Source: Roseicyclus salinarum
Lineage (GTDB): Bacteria; Pseudomonadota; Alphaproteobacteria; Rhodobacterales; Rhodobacteraceae
NCBI RefSeq assembly: GCF_029624655.1
Contig: NZ_JARRSA010000014.1
Location: 33,570 to 97,569, forward strand
Length of the DNA: 64,000 nucleotides
Reading direction: 5' to 3'
The translations under genes and the position numbers were made by a program. The notes under the pieces were generated by a model. It was not told the DNA's origin, made no database searches, and worked only from the letters and a program-made list of their open reading frames with translations. Below, piece after piece: positions 9,149-16,842 of this stretch. The number at the start of each line of letters is the position of its first letter. Position 1 is the stretch's first letter.

Positions 9149-10846
9149 ATGCCCATTTTCCGCCGACTTGGTTGCGCAGCGGCGCTTGCCGCCCTGCTGG
9201 CGTCGGCCGCGCCCGCAGCGGCGCAGCAGGACGCCGGGCTCGCCGGGGCCTACCTCGCGGCGCGGTTGGCCTCGCTCGAGGGCGATCACAGGGAGGCCGC
9301 CGAGTATTTCGAGCGCGCCCTTCGCGCCGACCCCGGAAACCCGATCCTCATCTCGAACGCGATCTTCGCGAATGCCGCGCTCGGGCGCTGGGACGCCGCG
9401 GCCGCCATCGCCGCCGACCTTCCCGAAGACGCCAACGGGCAGGAGCTTGCCGGCCTCGTGACCTTCGTGGAGACCTTGCGCGCGGGCGACCTTGAGGGAG
9501 CGCGAGAGGCCGTCGAGGCCGGGCGCGGCGGCGGGCCTTTCGTCGACGACCTCGCGCGCGGCTGGATCGCGCTGGGCGAGGGGAACATGGACCGCGCGGA
9601 ACAGGCCTTCATGGCGCTGACCACTGAGCCCGGCCTCGCCGAACTTGCGTGGCTGCATCTGGGCCTCGCCCGCGCCGCGGTGGGCGATTTCGAGGCCGCC
9701 GACGACATCCTTTCGGGCGAAAGCGCGGGCCGCATCAGCCAGACCGAGCGCATCGTGCGGGCCCGCGCCGAGATCCTCGTGCAGCTTGATCGCCGCGCCG
9801 AGGCGCTTGACCTTCTGGACGGCTACACGCAGCGCGTCCCCGACCCCGCGCTTCTGGCGCTTCAGGCCCGGATCGGCGCCGGCGCCGAGGGCCCATACAG
9901 CTTCGTGACCAACGCCCAGGAGGGCATCGCCGAGGTGTTCTTCACCGTGGCGCAGGCCTTCGGCAGCGACAATTCCGGCAGCCTGCCGCTGATCTATGCG
10001 CGCGCGGCGCACGGCATCTCGCCCGCGCACAGCGACGCGCTGATCCTTGCCGCGCTGCTTCTGGCGGACAGCGAGCACTATGACCTCGCGGCCGAAACCT
10101 ACGCGCTCGTGCCGCCGGGTGACGACCAGTATGTCGAGGCGCAGATGGGCCGCGCCGAGGCGCTTGAGCAGCAGGGCGCGACCGAGGAGGCGCTCGCGTC
10201 GCTGGGCGCGCTGTCCCGGGAGCGTCCGGACCTCGCCTCCGTTCACGCGGCGCTGGGCGACATGCAGCGCCGCAACGAGCAATGCGCAAGCGCCATCGAA
10301 AGCTATACCGCCGCGCTCGATCTCGTGGACGCGTCGCAGCCGCGATACTGGTTCATGTATTACGCCCGCGCGATCTGCCATCACGAGGTCGGCGACTGGC
10401 CGCCCGCCGAGGCCGATTTCCGCCGCGCGCTGGACCTGAACCCGGGCCAGCCCGAGGTCCTGAACTTCCTCGGCTATTCGTTGGTGGAGCAGCGCCGCAA
10501 TCTCGACGAGGCGCTCGGCATGATCGAGGAGGCCGTCGCCGCGCGGCCCGACAGCGGCTACATCGTCGACTCGCTTGCCTGGGTCTTCTACCGCCTCGGG
10601 CGGTTCGACGAGGCGGTGGAGCCGATGGAGCGCGCGGTCGAGCTGTTGCCGACCGACCCGATCATCAACGACCACCTCGGCGACGTCTACTGGATGGTAG
10701 ACCGCCGGCGCGAGGCCCGTTTCCAGTGGGAGCGCGCGCTCAGCCTCGAACCGGCCGACGAGGATGCGGAGCGCATTCGCCTCAAGCTGGAGATCGGCCT
10801 CGACCAGGTGCTGGAACAGGAAGGCGGCGTGGGCGAGACGCAGTGA
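9149..10846 (+). CDS. Secreted or periplasmic tetratricopeptide-repeat protein
   Basis: 565 residues with a cleavable signal peptide (LAALLASAAPAAAQQD, likely cut after AAA near residue 24), followed by helix-turn-helix repeats through the length of the protein. The clearest TPR units are EYFERALRADPGNP near residue 45, then ADFRRALDLNPGQPEVLNFLGY and the next two units near 420-520. Such proteins scaffold complexes in the envelope; no catalytic motif is seen. The start at 9149 has GGGGAGG upstream. Its stop overlaps the GTG of ispE by four bases, so the two are translationally coupled, a pairing often seen in Rhodobacteraceae. Confidence 0.88.
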   Translation: MPIFRRLGCAAALAALLASAAPAAAQQDAGLAGAYLAARLASLEGDHREAAEYFERALRADPGNPILISNAIFANAALGRWDAAAAIAADLPEDANGQELAGLVTFVETLRAGDLEGAREAVEAGRGGGPFVDDLARGWIALGEGNMDRAEQAFMALTTEPGLAELAWLHLGLARAAVGDFEAADDILSGESAGRISQTERIVRARAEILVQLDRRAEALDLLDGYTQRVPDPALLALQARIGAGAEGPYSFVTNAQEGIAEVFFTVAQAFGSDNSGSLPLIYARAAHGISPAHSDALILAALLLADSEHYDLAAETYALVPPGDDQYVEAQMGRAEALEQQGATEEALASLGALSRERPDLASVHAALGDMQRRNEQCASAIESYTAALDLVDASQPRYWFMYYARAICHHEVGDWPPAEADFRRALDLNPGQPEVLNFLGYSLVEQRRNLDEALGMIEEAVAARPDSGYIVDSLAWVFYRLGRFDEAVEPMERAVELLPTDPIINDHLGDVYWMVDRRREARFQWERALSLEPADEDAERIRLKLEIGLDQVLEQEGGVGETQ

Positions 10847-11679
10847 GGATTTTCGCGCCCGCGAAGGTCAACCTGGCGCTGCACGTCACCGGGCGCCGCG
10901 ACGACGGCTATCACCTGCTCGACTCGCTCGTCGTCTTCGCCGGCACGGGTGACTGGCTCGACATCGCGCCGGCGCCCGAGCTTCGTTTCTCGGTCAGCGG
11001 GCCTCGTGCGCGGGGCGTCCCGGCCGATGCCAGCAACCTCGTCTGGCGCGCCGCGGACGCGTTCCGAAGCGGGCGTGGCGCGGCCATCCTTCTCGACAAG
11101 CACCTCCCTCATGCCGGTGGTATCGGCGGCGGTTCGGCCGATGCGGGCGCCGCGATGCGCGGCCTTGCCGTGTTGTGGGGGATGCCGGCGCCGTCTCTGG
11201 CAGACCAGCTCGCGATCGGGGCCGACATTCCCGTCTGCCTGGCCAGCAGGCCCGCACGGATGCGGGGCATCGGCGAGGTTCTGGACCCCGTGCCACCCAT
11301 GCCCGGTCTCTGGCTCGTCCTTGTCAATCCAGGCGTCGAGGTGCCCACGGGACCCGTCTTCAAGGCGCTGCCTGCCGTCGACAACGCGCCGATGCCCGTG
11401 CCCGCATGGACCGATGCCGAAGGGCTGATCGGGTGGCTTCGGGATACGCGCAACGACCTGGAGGATGCCGCCTGCAGCCTCGTGCCGCAGGTTTCGGACG
11501 TGCTCGAAGCCCTCTCGCGCGGGGGCGGCTGCCGCCTTGCGCGGATGAGCGGGTCTGGCGGCACCTGCTTCGGGCTTTTCACTGGGGAGGCCGAGGCGCG
11601 CGAAGCGGCCGCGCGGCTTCGCGGCGAGAGGCCGGACTGGTGGGTCGCCGCGGCGCCCGTGCTGCGGGACGCGCCCTGA
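10843..11679 (+). CDS. ispE: 4-diphosphocytidyl-2-C-methyl-D-erythritol kinase
   Basis: GHMP-family kinase that phosphorylates the 2-hydroxyl of CDP-ME in the non-mevalonate isoprenoid pathway. 278 residues. The N-terminus RIFAPAKVNLALHVTGRRDDGYH contains the catalytic lysine region. The glycine-rich ATP loop LPHAGGIGGGSADAGA lies about one third in, followed by IGADIPVCL, and the C-terminal MSGSGGTCFGLF motif is intact. It starts with GTG at 10843 overlapping the previous stop (GTGA). Convergent with ispB, six bases apart. Other isoprenoid genes in the window are ispB and ispH. Confidence 0.95.
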   Translation: MRIFAPAKVNLALHVTGRRDDGYHLLDSLVVFAGTGDWLDIAPAPELRFSVSGPRARGVPADASNLVWRAADAFRSGRGAAILLDKHLPHAGGIGGGSADAGAAMRGLAVLWGMPAPSLADQLAIGADIPVCLASRPARMRGIGEVLDPVPPMPGLWLVLVNPGVEVPTGPVFKALPAVDNAPMPVPAWTDAEGLIGWLRDTRNDLEDAACSLVPQVSDVLEALSRGGGCRLARMSGSGGTCFGLFTGEAEAREAAARLRGERPDWWVAAAPVLRDAP

Positions 11680-11685
11680 GCGGCG

Positions 11686-12687
11686 TCAGGTCAGGCGCGC
11701 GACCACATAATCGGCGAGGTCCGAAAGCATCCCGGTAAGCTCGTGCGCCGGAACGTGCGACAGCGCGTCCTTGGCGTTGGCGGCATGGCGGCGCGCTTCC
11801 GCCCGCGTCTCCTCCAGCGTGCCGTGCCGGCGCAGGATGACCATGGCCTGCTCCAGATCGCCATCGCGCTGGTCGCCCTTCTCGATGGTGCGCACCCAGA
11901 AGGCGCGTTCCGAGGCGTCGGCGCGCGCGACGGCGCGGATCACCGGCAGCGTCAGTTTCCGCTCGCGGAAATCGTCGCCCGTATTCTTGCCGATCTCGCC
12001 CGCGGCCCCGCCCCAGTCCAGCAGGTCGTCCGCCATCTGGAACGCGACGCCAAGGCCGTCTCCGTAACGCGCCAGCGCCTGCACCACGTCGTCGTCCTGC
12101 CCCGCGATCACGCCGCCGACCTCGCAGGCCGCCTCGAACAGCGCGGCGGTCTTGCCGCGGATGACCTGCAGGTAGATGTCCTCGGTCGTGGCGAGGTTCA
12201 TGGCCGCGGACAGCTGCAGCACCTCGCCCTCGGCGATCGTCGCGGCGGCGTTCGACAGGATGTCTAGGACCCGCAGGCTCCGGGTCTCGACCATCAGCTG
12301 GAAGGACCGAGCGAACAGGTAGTCGCCGACCAGCACGCTCGACTTGTTGTCCCACAGGAGGTTGGCCGTGGGCCGTCCGCGGCGGCGTGCGCTTTCGTCC
12401 ACGACGTCGTCGTGCAGCAGCGTCGCGGTATGGATGAACTCGACCGTCGCGGCGAGCTTCCTGTGGTCCTCGCCCGCGTAGCCGCAAAGCCGGGCGGCGG
12501 CGAGGGTCAGCATCGGGCGGATGCGCTTTCCGCCGGCATCGACGAGGTGCGCGGTCACTTCGGGGATGCGCGGCGCGTGGCGCGACGCCATCCGGTCGCG
12601 GATCAGCGCGCCCACGGCCTCGAGATCGGCGCTCAGCGCGGCCTGCAGGCGTTCGTGCGGCTTGGTGGCGGCTTCATCGAGGCTCAT
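11686..12687 (-). CDS. ispB: Polyprenyl diphosphate synthase (ubiquinone side chain)
   Basis: Trans-isoprenyl diphosphate synthase that elongates farnesyl diphosphate with isopentenyl diphosphate to make the long side chain of ubiquinone. 333 residues. It contains AGGKRIRPML, the first aspartate-rich motif LLHDDVVDESARRRG and the second, FQMADDLLDW. The class is clear, but chain length cannot be read reliably; in this family decaprenyl or octaprenyl is expected. The start at 12687 gives MSLDEAATKPHERL. Divergent from the DUF2007 gene over 76 bp. Confidence 0.92.
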   Translation of the reverse strand: MSLDEAATKPHERLQAALSADLEAVGALIRDRMASRHAPRIPEVTAHLVDAGGKRIRPMLTLAAARLCGYAGEDHRKLAATVEFIHTATLLHDDVVDESARRRGRPTANLLWDNKSSVLVGDYLFARSFQLMVETRSLRVLDILSNAAATIAEGEVLQLSAAMNLATTEDIYLQVIRGKTAALFEAACEVGGVIAGQDDDVVQALARYGDGLGVAFQMADDLLDWGGAAGEIGKNTGDDFRERKLTLPVIRAVARADASERAFWVRTIEKGDQRDGDLEQAMVILRRHGTLEETRAEARRHAANAKDALSHVPAHELTGMLSDLADYVVARLT

Positions 12688-12763
12688 GGCGCGGCTTTCC
12701 TTCCTGTCTCGACACCCGGCCCTCGCCTCGACAATCGGGCGCGGTCCCCCTAAATGCCGGTTC

Positions 12764-12979
12764 ATGCTCGAGGTGCTGCGCAGCAACGACCTGACCGTGA
12801 TCGCCTTCGCCTCGGCCCTGTTGTCCGGCGAGGATATAGAGGTCTTCGAGTTGGACGTCCATATGAGCGCCCTCGAGGGGTCGATCGGCATTTTGCCGCG
12901 CCGCCTTCTGGTGCGCCGCGCCGATGCATTCCGCGCCCGCGCCGTCCTTCGCGACAACGACCTCCCCGTGTCGGAATGA
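12764..12979 (+). CDS. DUF2007 domain protein
   Basis: 71-residue protein beginning MLEVLRSNDLTVIAFASALL and containing LEGSIGILPRRLLV, the pattern of the DUF2007 (putative signal-transducing, ferredoxin-like fold) family. In alphaproteobacteria it is typically encoded directly before a tRNA1(Val)-type methyltransferase and opposite the polyprenyl synthase, exactly as here. It overlaps the next gene by ATGA. The molecular role is unknown. Confidence 0.85.
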   Translation: MLEVLRSNDLTVIAFASALLSGEDIEVFELDVHMSALEGSIGILPRRLLVRRADAFRARAVLRDNDLPVSE

Positions 12980-13740
12980 GTGTCACCCTGCCGCACGACG
13001 ATCTGACCCGCGACGCCTTTCTGGGCGGCCGCGTCCACGCCTGGCAGCTTCGGCGCGGCTATCGCGCGGGAACGGACCCGGTTCTTCTTGCGGCGGCCTG
13101 TCCGGCGCGCGCTGGCGACAGTGTGCTCGAGCTTGGGTGCGGCGTCGGGGTGGCGAGCCTGTGCCTTGGCGTGCGCGTGCCGGACGTGCGCCTCACCGGC
13201 GTCGAGCGGCAGGCCGCCTATGCCGAGCTCGCGCGCCGGAACGCCACGGAGGGCGGTGTGGACCTCGATGTCGTGACGGCGGATCTGGCGGCGCTCCCGC
13301 GCGAGCTGAAGCAGCGCGCCTTCGGACACGTCATCGCCAATCCGCCGTATTTCCGGCCCGGCGACGGCACCGCCGCCGACGATGCCGGGCGCGAGGCCGC
13401 CCTCCGCGAGGAGACGCCGCTTGCCGCCTGGACCGAGGCCGCTTTTGCGCGGCTCGCGCCGAAGGGATGGCTCACGATGATCCAGACCGCCGAACGCCTG
13501 CCGGACCTGCTGGGCGTTCTGGGCGGGTTCGGCTCCATCTCGGTCCTGCCGCTTCAATCGCGTCCGGGCCGTCCCGCCGGCCGCGTCCTGCTTCGGGCGC
13601 GCAAGGGCGGGCGGGCCCCGTTCCGCCTGCTTCCTGCACTTCTTGTACATGAAGGCGAAAGCCATCTCAGCGATGGCGAGAGCTTCACGAAGGAGTTGAA
13701 CGGCATCCTGCGCGACGGGATGCCGATCGCCTGGCCCTGA
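12976..13740 (+). CDS. TrmN6-like tRNA1(Val) (adenine-N6) methyltransferase
   Basis: 254-residue class I SAM-dependent methyltransferase. The SAM-binding motif I VLELGCGVGVASLCL lies near residue 50, the acidic motif TGVERQ follows, and the N6-adenine motif NPPYF is near residue 120. The family (COG4123) methylates A37 of tRNA1(Val) in enterobacteria; in this lineage the exact target is untested. It is translationally coupled to the DUF2007 gene (ATGA at 12976). Confidence 0.85.
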   Translation: MSVTLPHDDLTRDAFLGGRVHAWQLRRGYRAGTDPVLLAAACPARAGDSVLELGCGVGVASLCLGVRVPDVRLTGVERQAAYAELARRNATEGGVDLDVVTADLAALPRELKQRAFGHVIANPPYFRPGDGTAADDAGREAALREETPLAAWTEAAFARLAPKGWLTMIQTAERLPDLLGVLGGFGSISVLPLQSRPGRPAGRVLLRARKGGRAPFRLLPALLVHEGESHLSDGESFTKELNGILRDGMPIAWP

Positions 13741-13780
13741 CGCGAGCGATATTCCGCATTTGAAATATCCTTTCGCGTGA

Positions 13781-13802
13781 ATTGCGTGACACGACTCGCA
13801 AT
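13781..13802 (+). promoter_or_regulatory. Inverted repeat upstream of the YdcH-like gene
   Basis: ATTGCG (13781-13786) and CGCAAT (13797-13802) are separated by 10 bases and lie 48 bp upstream of the small gene at 13851. A second imperfect repeat, GATATT...AATATC (13748-13769), precedes it. Both fall in the only AT-rich stretch of this 110-bp gap and may be operator or promoter elements. Confidence 0.25.
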
Positions 13803-13850
13803 CCATGGTTGCCTTGATGCACTAACGTCACAAACCAAGGAGGACTCACG

Positions 13851-14015
13851 ATGTCGCTAGGCGCCCATCTTCAGGAATTGAAGAAGAAACACGCGAACCT
13901 CTCCCAACGTGTGGAGGACGCGCAGCGTAGCCCTGGCATCGACGACCTTGCAGTGCGTGAGCTGAAGAAGGAAAAACTTCGCCTCAAGGAAGAAATTTCG
14001 CGCCTCGAGCACTGA
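13851..14015 (+). CDS. YdcH / DUF465 family small coiled-coil protein
   Basis: 54 residues, highly charged and helical: MSLGAHLQELKKKHANL, then VRELKKEKLRLKEEISRLEH at the C-terminus. This is the DUF465 (YdcH) fold, a short antiparallel helical hairpin found singly or in pairs in proteobacteria. A strong AAGGAGGAC site precedes the ATG. No function is established. A hairpin follows the stop. Confidence 0.85.
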   Translation: MSLGAHLQELKKKHANLSQRVEDAQRSPGIDDLAVRELKKEKLRLKEEISRLEH

Positions 14016-14032
14016 GGCGCAGCCCTGAAACT

Positions 14033-14074
14033 GCCGAGGCCGCAGGCGCGCGCCCCGCAACACACGGCCTCGGC
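14033..14074 (+). terminator. Candidate terminator hairpin after the YdcH-like gene
   Basis: GCCGAGGCCG (14033-14042) and CGGCCTCGGC (14065-14074) are exact 10-bp complements around a 22-base loop, 17 bases after the stop codon. There is no T-run after it, so this may be a stabilising 3' structure rather than a classical Rho-independent terminator. Confidence 0.4.
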
Positions 14075-14199
14075 TCAAGGGCACCCCCCACATCGACATG
14101 ATCGGAAACGGCCTGTCCCGCAGGGGACGGTCGCGTGCGCCGCCCCTTCCAAGCGTTGCGACAGGCGAAGGGCGGGGTTTCACCATGGGTATTGGTAAT

Positions 14200-14228
14200 G
14201 TCAGCGTTGCTGACCCATATTCAGGTCA
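14200..14228. promoter_or_regulatory. Overlapping TGAC inverted repeats upstream of a 44-residue gene
   Basis: GTCAGC-gtt-GCTGAC (14200-14214) is a perfect 6-bp inverted repeat with a 3-base spacer. It overlaps TGACC-N8-GGTCA (14211-14228), so the TGAC half-site is shared. The gene begins at 14264. The arrangement looks like tandem operator half-sites of a dimeric regulator. The regulator is unknown; the rest of the 248-bp gap contains only the YdcH hairpin. Confidence 0.35.
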
Positions 14229-14263
14229 AGGGAGACAGACCCGTCAGTCAAAGGACCTGATCC

Positions 14264-14398
14264 ATGTTCGATTATTCCGCCGATACCAAGGTGCGCGCCG
14301 TCATTTCGCGCGCCCATAAAGATCGCGCGCATTACGTTGCCGGCCTCTTCGCCCGGATGTTCGGCCGCGCGACGGCCGGCCGCGCCGCGCGGGCCTGA
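14264..14398 (+). CDS. Small basic protein of unknown function (44 aa)
   Basis: A 44-codon frame from ATG at 14264, preceded by AAAGGA seven bases upstream. It begins MFDYSADTKVRAVISRAHKDRAHYV in two stretches and ends with an Arg/Ala-rich tail. It is basic with one predicted amphipathic helix. Codon use fits the genome, and the gene is framed by an operator-like repeat upstream and a strong terminator 22 bases downstream, which argues that it is real. I do not recognise the family with certainty; short Arg/Ala-rich proteins of this style are common in Rhodobacterales. Confidence 0.55.
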   Translation: MFDYSADTKVRAVISRAHKDRAHYVAGLFARMFGRATAGRAARA

Positions 14399-14419
14399 CC
14401 CGTCGCAGGTTTCCGCGAA

Positions 14420-14450
14420 AAAGGCCGGGGCACCGCGCGCCCCGGCCTTT
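14420..14450. terminator. Bidirectional Rho-independent terminator
   Basis: AAAGGCCGGGGC (14420-14431) and GCCCCGGCCTTT (14439-14450) form a perfect 12-bp stem with a 7-base loop. On the plus strand it ends the 44-residue gene (TTT then CGTGTCTTTT); on the minus strand the A-run at 14418-14422 becomes a T-run, ending phaB whose stop is 25 bases away. Confidence 0.85.
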
Positions 14451-14474
14451 CGTGTCTTTTCCGGTCGCGGTTTC

Positions 14475-15197
14475 TCAGACGAAGAACTGCGCGCCGTTCG
14501 CCGAGATCGTCGATCCGTTGATGAAACCCGAGTCCTCCGACGCGAGGAACACGACGCAGCGCGCGATTTCCTCGGGTTCGCCGAGGCGACCTGCCGGGAT
14601 CATGTTGATGATCGATTCGCGCACCTTCTCGGGCACGGCCATCACCATCTCGGTCGCGATATACCCCGGGCAGACCGCGTTGGCGGTGATGCCCGCGCGC
14701 GCGCCCTCCTGGGCGAGGGACTTGATGATGCCAAGATCGCCGGCCTTGGTCGCGGCATAGTTCACCTGCGCAAACTGGCCCTTCTGTCCGTTGATCGACG
14801 AGATGACGATGATGCGGCCGAACTTGCGCTCGCGCATTCCGGGCCAGACCGGGTGCACGGTGTTGAAGACACCGGTGAGGTTGGTGTCGATGACCTCGTG
14901 CCACTGCTCGGGCGTCATCTTGTGGAACGGGGCGTCACGGGTGATGCCGGCATTCGCCACGATCACGTCGATGGGGCCCAGATCGGCCTCGACCTTCGCG
15001 ATGCCCTCTTTCGAGGAGTCGTAGTCGGCGACGTTCCACTTGTAGGTCTTGATGCCGGTTTCCTCGGTGAACTTCGCGGCCTTTTCGTCGTTCCCCGCGT
15101 AGGTCGCGGCCACTTCGTAGCCTTCGGCCTTCAGCGCCTTGGAAATCGCTTCGCCGATGCCTCGCGTGCCGCCTGTGACGAGCGCTACTCTTGCCAT
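14475..15197 (-). CDS. phaB: Acetoacetyl-CoA reductase
   Basis: NADPH-dependent short-chain dehydrogenase that reduces acetoacetyl-CoA to (R)-3-hydroxybutyryl-CoA, the monomer of polyhydroxybutyrate and an entry point of the ethylmalonyl-CoA pathway. 240 residues. Cofactor loop TGGTRGIG (8-15), NAG at 82-84, catalytic serine in ISSINGQKGQ (about 133), and Tyr147/Lys151 in NYAATK. The FGRIIVISSINGQKGQFAQ and CPGYIATEMV segments are specific to PhaB. It lies 259 bp downstream of phaA on the same strand and ends in a bidirectional terminator. Confidence 0.96.
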   Translation of the reverse strand: MARVALVTGGTRGIGEAISKALKAEGYEVAATYAGNDEKAAKFTEETGIKTYKWNVADYDSSKEGIAKVEADLGPIDVIVANAGITRDAPFHKMTPEQWHEVIDTNLTGVFNTVHPVWPGMRERKFGRIIVISSINGQKGQFAQVNYAATKAGDLGIIKSLAQEGARAGITANAVCPGYIATEMVMAVPEKVRESIINMIPAGRLGEPEEIARCVVFLASEDSGFINGSTISANGAQFFV

Positions 15198-15422
15198 CTG
15201 TCTCCTCCGCTTTGATGTCAGTCTTGTCTGTCTGTTTCGTTTTCAGCGCGCCAAGCGCAATTTTATTTCCCGAGGAAGATCAGCTTTCCCCTTGAGCGTC
15301 AAGCGAGGCGCGCGTGCCGCTTTCGTTGCGAGGAACCCGAGTGGCGCCCTGTCCGCCGATGCGCGGTGCACGCCGCACGTCATCCGCGGGGTGTGCCGGG
15401 CGCGCGCTGCAGCACCGGGTGT

Positions 15423-15446
15423 GCGGCGGGCCGGACGGCCCACCGC
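15423..15446 (-). terminator. Candidate terminator hairpin after phaA
   Basis: GCGGCGGGCC (15423-15432) pairs with GGCCCACCGC (15437-15446) around GGAC with one mismatch. It begins 11 bases past the phaA stop in the direction of transcription. There is no T-run, so termination is uncertain. The rest of the 259-bp phaA-phaB gap holds no gene; its phaB-proximal part is AT-richer and probably carries a separate phaB promoter or leader. Confidence 0.35.
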
Positions 15447-15456
15447 AAGCGCCGTC

Positions 15457-16632
15457 TCAGGGACGCTCGACGCAGAGCGCGACGCCCATGCCGCCGCCGA
15501 TGCACAGCGTGGCGAGGCCCCGCTTCGCGCCGCGGCGCTGCATCTCGAACAGCAGCGTGTTGAGCACGCGCGCCCCGGAGGCGCCGATCGGGTGGCCGAT
15601 GGCGATCGCCCCGCCGTTCACGTTCACGATCGCCGGATCCCAGCCCATGTCCTTGTTGACGGCGCAGGCCTGTGCCGCGAAGGCCTCGTTCGCCTCGACG
15701 AGGTCAAGGTCCTCGACCTTCCAGCCGGCTTTCGCCAGCGCCTTGCGCGACGCGTGGATGGGTCCGACGCCCATGATCGACGGATCGAGGCCCGCCGTCG
15801 CGTAGGACGCGATGCGCGCGAGCGGTTCGATGCCGCGCTTCTCGGCCTCGTCCGCCGACATCAGCAGCGTGCCTGCCGCGCCGTCGTTCAGGCCGCTGGC
15901 GTTGGCGGCGGTGACCGAGCCGTCCTTGGTGAAGGCGGGCCGAAGCTTCTGCATCGCCTCGATCGTCGCGCCGTGGCGGATGTACTCGTCCGAATCGACG
16001 ACGGTGTCGCCCTTGCGGGTCTTGATGGTGACCGGGGTGATCTCGTCGGCGAAGCGGCCTTCCTTCTGCGCGGCCTCGGCCTTGTTCTGCGAGGCGACGG
16101 CGAACTCGTCCTGCTGCTCGCGGCTGATCTGCCACTTCTCGGCGACGTTCTCGGCCGTCTGGCCCATGTGGTAGCCGTTGAAGGCGTCCCACAGTCCGTC
16201 GCGGATCATCGTGTCGATGTATTTCAGGTCGCCCATCTTGTGGCCCTGCCGCAGGTTGGCGGCGTGGGGGCTCATGGACATGTTCTCCTGCCCGCCGGCG
16301 ACGACGATCGAGGCGTCGCCCAGCATGATGTGCTGCGCGCCAAGCGCCACGGCGCGCAGGCCCGAGCCGCAGACCTGGTTGATGCTCCAGGCCGCGCTTT
16401 CCTGCGGGAGGCCTGCATTGATGTGCGCCTGACGCGCCGGGTTCTGGCCCTGCGCGGCGGTCAGGACCTGCCCGAGAATCGTCTCCGAGACGTCGGCCTT
16501 GTCCACGCCCGCGCGTTCCACCAAGGCTTCGATGACGATGCGTCCGAGCTCGTGCGCCGGCGTGTTCGCGAAGGAGCCGAGGAAGCTTCCGACGGGCGTG
16601 CGTGCTGCGCTGGCGATGACGACGTTGGTCAT
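15457..16632 (-). CDS. phaA: Acetyl-CoA acetyltransferase (beta-ketothiolase)
   Basis: Biosynthetic thiolase condensing two acetyl-CoA into acetoacetyl-CoA for PHB synthesis and acetyl-CoA assimilation. 391 residues, the usual length. Catalytic nucleophile Cys88 in [10 protein letters not shown], His347 in [10 protein letters not shown] and Cys377 in LCIGGGMG are all present. The start ATG at 16632 gives [17 protein letters not shown]. Paired with phaB downstream. No PHA synthase gene is in the window. Confidence 0.96.
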   Translation of the reverse strand: MTNVVIASAARTPVGSFLGSFANTPAHELGRIVIEALVERAGVDKADVSETILGQVLTAAQGQNPARQAHINAGLPQESAAWSINQVCGSGLRAVALGAQHIMLGDASIVVAGGQENMSMSPHAANLRQGHKMGDLKYIDTMIRDGLWDAFNGYHMGQTAENVAEKWQISREQQDEFAVASQNKAEAAQKEGRFADEITPVTIKTRKGDTVVDSDEYIRHGATIEAMQKLRPAFTKDGSVTAANASGLNDGAAGTLLMSADEAEKRGIEPLARIASYATAGLDPSIMGVGPIHASRKALAKAGWKVEDLDLVEANEAFAAQACAVNKDMGWDPAIVNVNGGAIAIGHPIGASGARVLNTLLFEMQRRGAKRGLATLCIGGGMGVALCVERP

Positions 16633-16670
16633 TGGGTCCCTTTCCCTTCTGTCGATCCCTGCCTGCCATC

Positions 16671-16690
16671 CGTGCCCCGTCTGGGGCACG
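16671..16690 (-). promoter_or_regulatory. Tetraloop hairpin upstream of phaA
   Basis: CGTGCCCC (16671-16678) and GGGGCACG (16683-16690) form a perfect 8-bp stem with a 4-base loop. It lies 39 bp upstream of the phaA start in a 210-bp gap otherwise without a gene. It may be an operator for the PHB genes or a structured leader; it could also serve the end of the EAL transcript. Confidence 0.3.
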
Positions 16691-16842
16691 CCCGCAATGG
16701 GCGAATGGGCTGGCTGGCACTCGCCCCGGTGATACGCGGGGCAGGCGGTGCGACACAATGGACAGGGTGTCTCATGCGCGGAGGCTCGCGACCCGTGGCG
16801 CCCTTGCCGGGTCCGGGACGCCGTGCCGGGGCGGGGCCGTGA

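Noticed and set aside
13554..13838. A 94-codon minus-strand frame across the end of the TrmN6-like gene
   Set aside because: Antisense to the methyltransferase 3' end and to a likely operator region; no motif.
15243..15443. A 66-codon minus-strand frame in the phaB-phaA gap
   Set aside because: Arg/Ala-rich, no ribosome binding site, and no resemblance to phasin or PhaR.
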